From CAZIFG01 sp964539135 (GTDB taxonomy: Bacteria > Margulisbacteria > Marinamargulisbacteria > GCA-2716485 > CAZIFG01): 14,905 nt of DNA. The notes beneath the pieces were generated by a model, which did no database searches, was not told the origin of the DNA, and saw nothing but the letters and a program-made list of their open reading frames with translations. The translations under genes and the position numbers were made by a program. The stretch spans positions 1 through 14,905 of the forward strand of contig CAZIFG010000028.1 in the NCBI GenBank assembly GCA_964539135.1, written 5' to 3'. Positions 1 through 6,043 of this stretch are shown one piece after another (positions within the stretch are counted from its first letter, which is position 1; each line of letters opens with the position of its first letter).

Positions 1-193
1 ATTTTAACCTAATTTTCTCGCTACTTTTTTCTTGCCTTAACTGGGGGCATTACAAACCTCTCTCATTTTGGCCATTCGCATAAGAGACACCTTTCAAATC
101 GCCATATGCAGATACGTTCAAGGCGCGTACCGGGGAAGAGCACAAGATTCCCAATAAAACAGTAAACACAAAACTATTAAACTTAATTGACAT
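1..193 (-). pseudogene. Truncated porin paralog, left end outside window
   Basis: Reading leftwards from an ATG at 193-191, preceded by a GGGAG ribosome binding site, the translation starts MSIKFNSFVFTVLLG, continues through a signal-peptide-like stretch to VRA, then NVSAYGDLKGVSYANGQN. This aligns without gaps to the first 43 residues of the two intact porins downstream (Y30, G31, D32 and N40-G-Q-N43 coincide). Codon 48 is TAA (50-52). After the stop the same frame still gives an R-L pair at the matching positions, so the break looks like a point nonsense change rather than a frameshift. The gene runs off the left edge, so later damage cannot be judged. It is probably a decayed or silent third member of the porin array; a sequencing error at codon 48 is the alternative. 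Confidence 0.75.
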
Positions 194-258
194 TCGTTTC
201 TCCCTGATGCTTTAAACACTATATAAACCCAATCATATCAAAATAAAAAAAAATTGCG

Positions 259-1454
259 ATATTTATTTCATAAAAAACAAAAAGGCCCAGAGTGTTCTGG
301 GCCTTTAAGTCTCGAAATTAAACTAAGAACAGGTCTTATTTAATCGCGAATCGAACTTGAACAGTATAAGTAGCACGTGTAGTTGCTCTTTCTGCATCTG
401 TTGAATTCGAAAGGTTTCCATTAGGTGTTGTTAACCCTTTGTACTCAAATTTAATAGACGCAGTATCGCTTAATGCACGAGTTGCATTTAATACAAACTC
501 TGTCATATCTGCTTTTGTACCATTTGTATCTCTATCTGCTTGCAATTGGAATTGTGACAATGCACCTACGCGTGTTCCCAATGTCCATGTTTTGGTTAAA
601 TCATAAGACGCTGCAACATAATACCCAGAATATTTAATATCTACAGCAGCTTCTTCGCCTGACGCCACTTTTGTTTGACGTGTAGAAGACAAATACTCGC
701 TGCTAACTGTTAATCCTTTTAAAGGCGTTACAGACGCATCTAAACCTAAGAATGTATTGTTTTGCTCGCCCACTACAGAGTAATTATTGTTCACCGCAGC
801 CAAACTCGCGCCCAATTTAACAATGCTAACAGCGCCTGTTAAACGTGCATTGATTACACTTGCTGTGTTGTCATTTGCTCTAACACCTGTTTGAGGAATA
901 TTAACAACAGCATCTTGATGATTTTCATCAGCCCCAGTATTTCTACCTGACAATGTAGAGTAACCCACTTGCAAATCAGCCGCTTTTCCCAATCCAAAGT
1001 TTAAGAAAAGACCTTGTGTTGTTAAAGCCTCGCCAGCATTAATCAAGTTATATGCCAATGGTTTTGATACAGATGAAAGATCATTGAAATACGCTTGGTT
1101 CAAACGACCGAACGCAACGCGTCTTTTACCGGCTTCTGCGCCAACATTAACAAATTGGATAGATCCCAATCCTACTGCTTTGAATAGGTTGTCTGTTGTT
1201 AAATACGCCTCATCTACTACAATCCCACTATTTACTAAACTTGTGTTAATTGTTCCGTTGATGTCCGAATTAACCGCACCAGACGCTGTTAAACGAAGGT
1301 TTGTTTGTTCAAAAGAAGGTGCTTTTTTAGAATCTTCCAAATTTCCTGGATTTTGCCCGTTTGAATAAGAACTTCCGATCAAATCGCCATATACCCCTAA
1401 ATCCAATGCAAATGCATGTGTAGATACCAACGCAACCATCGCTGCTGTTGACAA
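259..1454. repeat. Long direct repeat, copy 1 (porin unit)
   Basis: This 1,196-bp segment is repeated at 3345-4540 with a constant offset of 3,086 bp. I saw no mismatch by eye. It covers the 3' flank, the terminator and all of the porin gene except its first eight codons. Identity ends sharply at 1455, where five differences occur within 24 bases, and the upstream regions are unrelated. Identity that stops inside codon 8 suggests gene conversion or recombination between paralogs. Confidence 0.93.
281..306 (-). terminator. Intrinsic terminator of the left porin gene
   Basis: An 11-bp perfect stem (AAAGGCCCAGA / TCTGGGCCTTT) closes a 4-base loop. In the minus direction it is followed by a T-rich run (the A-rich 271-280 on the plus strand). 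It lies about 30 bp after the porin stop codon. Confidence 0.9.
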
Positions 1455-1478
1455 CACATGCTTAAATTTAATCTTCAT
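336..1478 (-). CDS. Predicted outer-membrane beta-barrel porin-like protein, copy 1
   Basis: This 380-aa protein has a typical Sec signal peptide: basic MKIKFKH, a hydrophobic core, and an AFA cleavage site near residue 24. The mature part is rich in alternating hydrophobic and polar stretches with G, N, T and S, as expected for beta strands; examples are YSGYYVAASYDL, WTLGTRVG and the C-terminal YTVQVRFAIK. It should lie in the outer membrane as a diffusion channel or barrel; the substrate is unknown. The C-terminus ends in K rather than the usual terminal aromatic residue. The start is supported by AAGGAGG just upstream. It differs from the copy at 3422-4564 only at residues 4 and 7, inside the signal peptide, so the exported proteins are identical. 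The porin-like call is inferred from overall character, not from a named family motif. Confidence 0.85.
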   Translation of the reverse strand: MKIKFKHVLSTAAMVALVSTHAFALDLGVYGDLIGSSYSNGQNPGNLEDSKKAPSFEQTNLRLTASGAVNSDINGTINTSLVNSGIVVDEAYLTTDNLFKAVGLGSIQFVNVGAEAGKRRVAFGRLNQAYFNDLSSVSKPLAYNLINAGEALTTQGLFLNFGLGKAADLQVGYSTLSGRNTGADENHQDAVVNIPQTGVRANDNTASVINARLTGAVSIVKLGASLAAVNNNYSVVGEQNNTFLGLDASVTPLKGLTVSSEYLSSTRQTKVASGEEAAVDIKYSGYYVAASYDLTKTWTLGTRVGALSQFQLQADRDTNGTKADMTEFVLNATRALSDTASIKFEYKGLTTPNGNLSNSTDAERATTRATYTVQVRFAIK

Positions 1479-1518
1479 TCTTTTCCTCCTTGAGACTTTA
1501 AAAACTATAGATGGACTA

Positions 1519-1527
1519 ATTATACCA
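1519..1527 (-). promoter_or_regulatory. Extended -10 promoter of porin copy 1
   Basis: On the minus strand the sequence reads TGGTATAAT, an extended -10 element about 40 bp before the start codon. No good -35 hexamer is present at 16-18 bp spacing. The IS left end lies only about 36 bp further upstream, so the insertion replaced the distal upstream DNA but left this core intact. Confidence 0.6.
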
Positions 1528-1547
1528 GAAGAAAAACAAAAAAGCGA

Positions 1548-1562
1548 TATTTATTTCATAAA
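1548..1562. repeat. IS target site duplication, left
   Basis: TATTTATTTCATAAA lies directly before the IS terminal TGT and is repeated exactly at 3346-3360 after the other IS end. The same 15 bp occur uninterrupted at 260-274 next to porin copy 1, showing what the target looked like before insertion. Confidence 0.92.
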
Positions 1563-1617
1563 TGTAGACGCAAAGTGATAATGTCCCTTTTTAGCAAAGA
1601 GAAAGAGTCCCCTTTTG
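1563..1617. repeat. IS left end: terminal inverted repeat with two tandem 24-bp units
   Basis: After the TGT terminus, two adjacent related 24-bp units lie at 1570-1593 and 1594-1617, each beginning GCAAAG and containing GTCCC followed by a T-run. The same pair occurs in inverted orientation at the right end. They are likely transposase binding sites. Confidence 0.85.
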
Positions 1618-1650
1618 ATAAGATGAATGAAAGAGAAGGAGGGGATAAGG

Positions 1651-2943
1651 ATGGGTGTAATCAAAATGAGTACAAAAGAATTAGAGCGAGTGGCAATAAT
1701 CAATCAAACGATGCGAAAAGAGCTGGCACAAGCAGAAGCTGGAGAGCACTTAAATCTGAGCACACGTCAAATTAAGCGACTGGTAAAACGAATGCGAGAA
1801 AAAGGCGCTGAAGGGCTGTGTCATAGGAGCCGATGGCAGAAAAACGGAAAAGGTGTAAGTGCTGAAATAAAGAGAAAAGTAGTGGGATTGTATCGAGAAA
1901 AATACGGCGATTTTGGGCCGACATTTTTCAGTGAGAAATTGGTAAAAGAAGGGATAGAGTTGAGCAGAGAAACAGTAAGGCAAATTCTGATGAGCCATGG
2001 GCTATGGTCAGTGAGAAGGCGTCGAAAGAAACGCGTGCATGTATGGGGAGAAAGACATGCATGCGAGGGTTCATTGGTACAAATAGATGGATCGCATCAT
2101 CGGTGGCTTGAGGATCGATTAGATCAGGAGTTTTGCTTTATGGGGTATATAGATGACGCTACAAGTAAGATATATGGACGTTTTTATGAGTATGAAGGGG
2201 TATATCCGATTTTTGACAGTATGGAGAGATATATCAAGCTTAATGGGTTTCCTTTGGGGGTGTATATAGATCGACATGCGACGTATAAAGCGTTGCGAAA
2301 ACGAAAGGTGTCCGAAGATCTGGATGATGCAGACCCGCTATCACAGTTTGAAACTGCAATGAAAGGGTGTCAAATTGAGGTGATACATGCGCAATCACCG
2401 CAAGCAAAGGGACGTGTTGAGCGGCTGTTTAAAACCTTGCAAGATCGATTGGTGAAAGAAATGAGGTTGGCAGGAATTTGTAGTATAGAGGGAGCGAATG
2501 TATTTTTGGAGACATATTTAGCGGATCATAACCGACAATTTTCTGTGGAGGCAAAAGAGAAATGTCCAGTATTTCGACCGCTTGTAGACGCGTTCGATTT
2601 TCACTGGACATTTGTAAATCGACACACCCGACAGGTGCAAAATGATTATACCATTAGATTCAAAAATCAGATATTTTTAATTCAAAAGCCTTCAATTACG
2701 CTAAAAAAGCAAGAGGTTGAAATACGTGAAGCGATGAATGGCGAATTGCGCTTTACAAGCAAAGAGAAGCAGCTGGCTGTTGTGGAGGTGTTTCAGGCGC
2801 CGAAAGTACAAAGTATACAAAGCATGTCAGAATCTAAACGGAAGCTTCGAGAGGTACTACAGGCTATGGAAGGCGTTAAGTCTAAAAAGTCATGGATGGA
2901 TGACTTTCATTTTCAGAAGAAAAAGGAATATACCTACGCTTAA
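1651..2943 (+). CDS. DDE transposase, ISNCY/IS1202 type
   Basis: This is a 430-aa transposase when read from the ATG at 1651, which has an AAGGAGGGG ribosome binding site at 1636-1644; an in-frame ATG at 1627 lacks one. An N-terminal helix-turn-helix (LSTRQIKRLVKRMREKG) is followed by a second DNA-binding segment (FGPTFFSEKL, SRETVRQIL). An RNase H-fold integrase core then carries the acidic triad: D146 in VQIDGSHH, D207 in IDRHATY and E257 in KGRVERLFKTLQDR. The KGRVER block and the following RLVKEMRLAGI are typical of ISNCY transposases. The C-terminus is basic. No frameshift or stop is seen, so the enzyme looks complete. It should bind the tandem end repeats and catalyse transposition. Confidence 0.93.
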   Translation: MGVIKMSTKELERVAIINQTMRKELAQAEAGEHLNLSTRQIKRLVKRMREKGAEGLCHRSRWQKNGKGVSAEIKRKVVGLYREKYGDFGPTFFSEKLVKEGIELSRETVRQILMSHGLWSVRRRRKKRVHVWGERHACEGSLVQIDGSHHRWLEDRLDQEFCFMGYIDDATSKIYGRFYEYEGVYPIFDSMERYIKLNGFPLGVYIDRHATYKALRKRKVSEDLDDADPLSQFETAMKGCQIEVIHAQSPQAKGRVERLFKTLQDRLVKEMRLAGICSIEGANVFLETYLADHNRQFSVEAKEKCPVFRPLVDAFDFHWTFVNRHTRQVQNDYTIRFKNQIFLIQKPSITLKKQEVEIREAMNGELRFTSKEKQLAVVEVFQAPKVQSIQSMSESKRKLREVLQAMEGVKSKKSWMDDFHFQKKKEYTYA

Positions 2944-2980
2944 ATTCAAAGCTATCGTGTTTTGTATGATTGATGAGATA

Positions 2981-3166
2981 GTGATCAGATTTTTCCTGCA
3001 CTGTGTTTCAAAAAGAATCAGAGCCCTGAGCGCGTGAGTAAAAATCGAGACCCTAGGCTCGATTTTTAAAGAAGAGACGATCGCTGTTCGGTTAGAACAG
3101 AAGCGTTTCTTCTGGTGAACGCCTGAAGAGCTCTTTTTGAACCACAGTGCAGGAAAAATCTGATCA
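2981..3166. other. Large imperfect palindrome with nested hairpins; possible structured RNA or nested MITE
   Basis: The left arm from 2981 (GTGATCAGATTTTTCCTGCA onwards) pairs with the right arm ending at 3166 over about 36 bp with one clear mismatch. Weaker pairing continues inwards. The top of the stem holds two separate hairpins: 3040-3067 (10-bp perfect stem) and 3071-3112 (GAAGAGACG and CTGTTC pairing with GAACAG and CGTTTCTTC). The drawn shape is a long stem opening into two hairpins. It could be a transcribed regulatory or guide RNA, a transcription insulator, or a small palindromic element inserted in the IS. No direct repeat flanking it was obvious. Confidence 0.65.
3040..3067. terminator. 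Bidirectional terminator-like hairpin inside the IS
   Basis: AAAAATCGAG and CTCGATTTTT form a perfect 10-bp stem around an 8-base loop. The flanking A and T runs give the T tract on either strand. It lies about 100 bp after the transposase stop and could end transposase transcription or block antisense reading into the porin gene beyond. Confidence 0.55.
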
Positions 3167-3216
3167 CATAAATATAGTCCTAGCTCACAAAACCCCATCA
3201 TCCCCCCAGACCCCCC

Positions 3217-3265
3217 AACTGTGGATATGTGGAAAACTCTTCGGGTTTACGCACATACCCACAGT
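3217..3265. other. Subterminal stem-loop with DnaA-box-like arms
   Basis: AACTGTGGATATGTG at 3217-3231 pairs with CACATACCCACAGTT at 3251-3265 with about two mismatches, and AAAC/GTTT pairs inside. TGTGGATAT resembles the reverse complement of a DnaA box (TTATCCACA) with one mismatch. The function is unknown; it may be an accessory end site of the IS. Confidence 0.5.
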
Positions 3266-3289
3266 TACGACTACGACTATTTTTTAAAT

Positions 3290-3345
3290 TAAAAAGTGAC
3301 ATTTTTATTTTGCACAAAAGGGGACATTTTCATTTTGCGTTGACA
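3290..3345. repeat. IS right end: terminal inverted repeat with two 24-bp units
   Basis: On the minus strand the terminus TGTCAACGCAAAATG is followed by two units beginning GCAAAAT, at 3315-3338 and 3290-3313 in plus coordinates. Each contains a GTC(C/A)C core and a T-run, mirroring the left end. Confidence 0.85.
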
Positions 3346-3360
3346 TATTTATTTCATAAA
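3346..3360. repeat. IS target site duplication, right
   Basis: TATTTATTTCATAAA follows the IS right terminus exactly and equals 1548-1562. It is also the tail flanking the porin copy 2 terminator. Confidence 0.92.
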
Positions 3361-3366
3361 AAACAA

Positions 3367-3392
3367 AAAGGCCCAGAGTGTTCTGGGCCTTT
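3367..3392 (-). terminator. Intrinsic terminator of porin copy 2
   Basis: The same 11-bp stem, 4-base loop and T-rich tail as at 281-306, shifted by 3,086 bp. The IS inserted just beyond the T tract, so termination of this porin gene is preserved. Confidence 0.9.
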
Positions 3393-3421
3393 AAGTCTCG
3401 AAATTAAACTAAGAACAGGTC

Positions 3422-4564
3422 TTATTTAATCGCGAATCGAACTTGAACAGTATAAGTAGCACGTGTAGTTGCTCTTTCTGCATCTGTTGAATTCGAAAGG
3501 TTTCCATTAGGTGTTGTTAACCCTTTGTACTCAAATTTAATAGACGCAGTATCGCTTAATGCACGAGTTGCATTTAATACAAACTCTGTCATATCTGCTT
3601 TTGTACCATTTGTATCTCTATCTGCTTGCAATTGGAATTGTGACAATGCACCTACGCGTGTTCCCAATGTCCATGTTTTGGTTAAATCATAAGACGCTGC
3701 AACATAATACCCAGAATATTTAATATCTACAGCAGCTTCTTCGCCTGACGCCACTTTTGTTTGACGTGTAGAAGACAAATACTCGCTGCTAACTGTTAAT
3801 CCTTTTAAAGGCGTTACAGACGCATCTAAACCTAAGAATGTATTGTTTTGCTCGCCCACTACAGAGTAATTATTGTTCACCGCAGCCAAACTCGCGCCCA
3901 ATTTAACAATGCTAACAGCGCCTGTTAAACGTGCATTGATTACACTTGCTGTGTTGTCATTTGCTCTAACACCTGTTTGAGGAATATTAACAACAGCATC
4001 TTGATGATTTTCATCAGCCCCAGTATTTCTACCTGACAATGTAGAGTAACCCACTTGCAAATCAGCCGCTTTTCCCAATCCAAAGTTTAAGAAAAGACCT
4101 TGTGTTGTTAAAGCCTCGCCAGCATTAATCAAGTTATATGCCAATGGTTTTGATACAGATGAAAGATCATTGAAATACGCTTGGTTCAAACGACCGAACG
4201 CAACGCGTCTTTTACCGGCTTCTGCGCCAACATTAACAAATTGGATAGATCCCAATCCTACTGCTTTGAATAGGTTGTCTGTTGTTAAATACGCCTCATC
4301 TACTACAATCCCACTATTTACTAAACTTGTGTTAATTGTTCCGTTGATGTCCGAATTAACCGCACCAGACGCTGTTAAACGAAGGTTTGTTTGTTCAAAA
4401 GAAGGTGCTTTTTTAGAATCTTCCAAATTTCCTGGATTTTGCCCGTTTGAATAAGAACTTCCGATCAAATCGCCATATACCCCTAAATCCAATGCAAATG
4501 CATGTGTAGATACCAACGCAACCATCGCTGCTGTTGACAATACATATTTAAAATTAATTTTCAT
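3422..4564 (-). CDS. Predicted outer-membrane beta-barrel porin-like protein, copy 2
   Basis: This 380-aa protein has signal peptide MKINFKYVLSTAAMVALVST with cleavage after AFA, followed by a mature barrel identical to that of copy 1. The two genes differ only in codons 2, 4, 6, 7 and 8 (K4N and H7Y, the others silent). An AAAAAAGGAGAACTG ribosome binding site supports the start. It lies 30 bp downstream of the 63-codon gene at 4595-4786 on the same strand with no terminator between, so both are probably transcribed from the strong promoter at 4832-4859. Copy 1 instead has its own extended -10 promoter, so the same mature protein can be made from two differently controlled units. Confidence 0.86.
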   Translation of the reverse strand: MKINFKYVLSTAAMVALVSTHAFALDLGVYGDLIGSSYSNGQNPGNLEDSKKAPSFEQTNLRLTASGAVNSDINGTINTSLVNSGIVVDEAYLTTDNLFKAVGLGSIQFVNVGAEAGKRRVAFGRLNQAYFNDLSSVSKPLAYNLINAGEALTTQGLFLNFGLGKAADLQVGYSTLSGRNTGADENHQDAVVNIPQTGVRANDNTASVINARLTGAVSIVKLGASLAAVNNNYSVVGEQNNTFLGLDASVTPLKGLTVSSEYLSSTRQTKVASGEEAAVDIKYSGYYVAASYDLTKTWTLGTRVGALSQFQLQADRDTNGTKADMTEFVLNATRALSDTASIKFEYKGLTTPNGNLSNSTDAERATTRATYTVQVRFAIK

Positions 4565-4594
4565 TCAGTTCTCCTTTTTTGATTAAAAAATAAA

Positions 4595-4786
4595 CTACTT
4601 AATCGCGTCCCAATCTGCTTTGCTGCAGAATTTGGTTAAGTTTGTGCCATCATCATCTTTAGCTTTAACAGCATATCGCGTTTGGCTTCCTTTAGCTGTT
4701 TCTCTTTCGTAAGTTACTTTTTCTACCTTTTTTTCGTCGATAGAAACTTTTTTACGTTTCTTAACGTTATAAAACTCAATAGCCAT
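4595..4786 (-). CDS. Small basic hypothetical protein, 63 aa
   Basis: This lysine-rich small protein starts MAIEFYNVKKRKKVSIDEKK and ends with a more acidic, aromatic tail (DDDGTNLTKFCSKADWDAIK). It has no signal peptide or membrane segment. I do not recognise a family. AAAGGAGTG before the ATG and a consensus-like promoter 45-70 bp upstream support expression. It is the first gene of a probable two-gene operon with porin copy 2. The charge pattern would suit a nucleic-acid or ribosome-associated protein, but that is only a guess. Confidence 0.75.
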   Translation of the reverse strand: MAIEFYNVKKRKKVSIDEKKVEKVTYERETAKGSQTRYAVKAKDDDGTNLTKFCSKADWDAIK

Positions 4787-4831
4787 TTCTTACACTCCTT
4801 TATTTTTTTATGAAACATACTCGCGGATACT

Positions 4832-4859
4832 TTTATACCATAACGATTGAGTCTGTCAA
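4832..4859 (-). promoter_or_regulatory. Strong sigma70-type promoter for the 63-aa gene and porin copy 2
   Basis: Minus strand: TTGACA (4854-4859), 16-bp spacer ending in TGG, then TATAAA (4832-4837). This combines a consensus -35 with an extended -10. The start would fall near 4825, leaving a leader of about 40 bases. Confidence 0.8.
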
Positions 4860-5057
4860 ATACTTTCCACACTCAACAAAACAGATTTTTATAAAACAAC
4901 CCCATAAAACACACAGAAATTGAGTGTAAAACGAGATAAAAAATACCCCCCCAAAAAATTACCCCCTCAAAAGAAGAAAACAGAATTTCCACGCAATAAA
5001 GAAAGTCATAATTTTAAAAAAACAAGAAGCGGGGCATGACATAATAAGTAACAGGCC
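4860..5057. other. Intergenic A-rich region with no gene seen
   Basis: This lies between the divergent promoters. An 8-bp perfect inverted repeat (ACACTCAA 4869-4876 / TTGAGTGT 4920-4927) with a 43-base gap and two C-runs (about 4947-4953 and 4963-4967) are the only structures noticed. Confidence 0.6.
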
Positions 5058-5086
5058 TTGACTTAATGAAACACTAAAGTTAAAGT
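5058..5086 (+). promoter_or_regulatory. Promoter-like hexamers abutting the RAYT start
   Basis: TTGACT (5058-5063), 17-bp spacer, TAAAGT (5081-5086). The ATG follows only 6 bases after the -10, so transcription would begin at or near the start codon, implying a leaderless mRNA. No ribosome binding site is visible, which agrees. Confidence 0.5.
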
Positions 5087-5092
5087 AAGCCC

Positions 5093-6043
5093 ATGCCCAG
5101 ACCCCTACGATTAGAATTTGAAAATGCCTGGTATCACGTGATGAATCACAGCCATGACACCTTACCCATTTTTGAAGACGCAGACGATTATCAACTTTTT
5201 TTAACAGTACTCAAAGAAACCATTGAAATGCTGGGAATAGAATGTCACGGATATTGTTTACTGGCACAGGAATGTCATCTCATCATTCATACCCCTCGCG
5301 CGAATTTAAGTAGAGCCATGCGCCAAATCAACAGCGTGTATACCCAAAGATTTAATGCAAAACACAACACCACTGGCACCCGACTAAAAGGACGATTTAA
5401 GTCTGTACTCTTTGAATCCCAACATTATTTCAGTCCCATCAGCCAATATATTCACATGTTACCCATTAAACACAGACTCGTGGAACACCCCGCTGACTAT
5501 CCGTATAGCAGCTATGCCATTTATACAGGTCAAAGTCCAAAAGTAGGATGGGTAAAAACACAATCCTTACTCAAAAGATTTCCAAGCCCTTACGAAATCC
5601 ATTATCAAGCTTATGTTGAAAATGCGCCTATTCCAGACCTGAATAATTTTTACAATAAGAAAAAACTCAACCCGTATCTCGGATCCTCCAAATTTTTACA
5701 ACACGCCAAAACCGTAGGAAAAGAAGAACACGTTCAAGAAACGCCCAGCATGAATACACTGATTAAAAGCACCTCCGTTATTTTTAAAGAATCAGAAGAA
5801 CAAATCATAAAAAGCAGACGCGGCCGCGGCCAGGAAAGCATTGCCAGAACCGTCGCCATGTATTTGTGTCGATATGTGGGCCAATACCCGATTAAAGACA
5901 TTGCGGCTCATTTTAATGTCACGCACGAATCTACCGTGTCTGTAAGACTCGCACGCTTTAAGCCGAAAATAGAAAAAGACCCGAGCTTAAAAAGCAAACT
6001 GGCCCTACTTACACAAACCGCTGGAAAATTTAAGGTCTCTTAA
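5093..6043 (+). CDS. RAYT-like Y1 transposase-family protein with DnaA C-terminal domain
   Basis: This 316-aa protein opens with MPRPLRLEFENAWYHVMNHS, the usual start of REP-associated tyrosine transposases (Y1_Tnp). The Y1 domain spans about residues 10-145. It keeps a candidate nucleophile Y83 (INSVYTQRFN) and the KGRFKS block, but the HUH motif expected as N-H-V-H-L reads Q-E-C-H-L at 59-63, so the first histidine is replaced by E60. Residues about 245-308 resemble the DnaA domain IV helix-turn-helix (RTVAMYLCRY, IAAHFNVTHESTVSVRLARF), a known fusion partner. With the metal-ligand histidine lost, cleavage may be weak or absent and a DNA-binding role is possible. The stop overlaps the convergent queE stop by four bases. 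Confidence 0.85.
   Translation: MPRPLRLEFENAWYHVMNHSHDTLPIFEDADDYQLFLTVLKETIEMLGIECHGYCLLAQECHLIIHTPRANLSRAMRQINSVYTQRFNAKHNTTGTRLKGRFKSVLFESQHYFSPISQYIHMLPIKHRLVEHPADYPYSSYAIYTGQSPKVGWVKTQSLLKRFPSPYEIHYQAYVENAPIPDLNNFYNKKKLNPYLGSSKFLQHAKTVGKEEHVQETPSMNTLIKSTSVIFKESEEQIIKSRRGRGQESIARTVAMYLCRYVGQYPIKDIAAHFNVTHESTVSVRLARFKPKIEKDPSLKSKLALLTQTAGKFKVS

Larger units (their letters stand above)
2944..3289. other. Non-coding structured segment of the IS
   Basis: This stretch between the transposase stop and the right-end repeats holds no credible gene. It contains a large interrupted palindrome (2981-3166) with two apical hairpins, a C-rich run (3202-3216) and a second stem-loop (3217-3265). A non-coding tail this long is not needed for transposition by a one-gene element. 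Confidence 0.8.
1563..3345 (+). mobile_element. Complete IS1202/ISNCY-type insertion sequence
   Basis: The element is 1,783 bp, bounded by imperfect inverted repeats that start TGTAGACGCAAAGTG on the left and TGTCAACGCAAAATG on the right (reverse complement), and flanked by an exact 15-bp direct repeat. It carries one transposase gene in the plus direction, followed by about 400 bp of non-coding DNA rich in inverted repeats. From recall, IS1202-family elements fall into groups by duplication length and one group makes duplications near 15-18 bp, which would fit. Intact ends, target duplication and reading frame suggest a recent, possibly still active insertion. Confidence 0.92.
3345..4540. 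repeat. Long direct repeat, copy 2 (porin unit)
   Basis: This is the second copy of the 1,196-bp repeat at 259-1454. It begins at the IS junction and ends inside codon 8 of the porin gene at 3422-4564. Confidence 0.93.

Noticed and set aside
1084..1368. 94-codon plus-strand frame, repeated at 4170-4454
   Set aside because: It is antisense to the porin genes and is duplicated only because they are; no ribosome binding site or domain.
3217..3265. Replication origin or DnaA-box cluster
   Set aside because: Only one near-match to a DnaA box is present, inside an IS stem-loop, with no origin genes nearby.
1563..3345. Composite transposon made of IS plus porin genes
   Set aside because: There is only one IS copy, and its own target duplication shows a simple insertion; the porin copies are direct repeats, not IS ends.
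3229..3429. 66-codon frame across the IS right end
   Set aside because: It starts within a stem-loop and spans the IS terminus, target duplication and terminator; composition is accidental.
259..4540. Simple tandem duplication of the whole porin unit
   Set aside because: The upstream regions and first eight codons of the two genes differ, so a plain duplication would need an extra step; conversion between older paralogs fits better.
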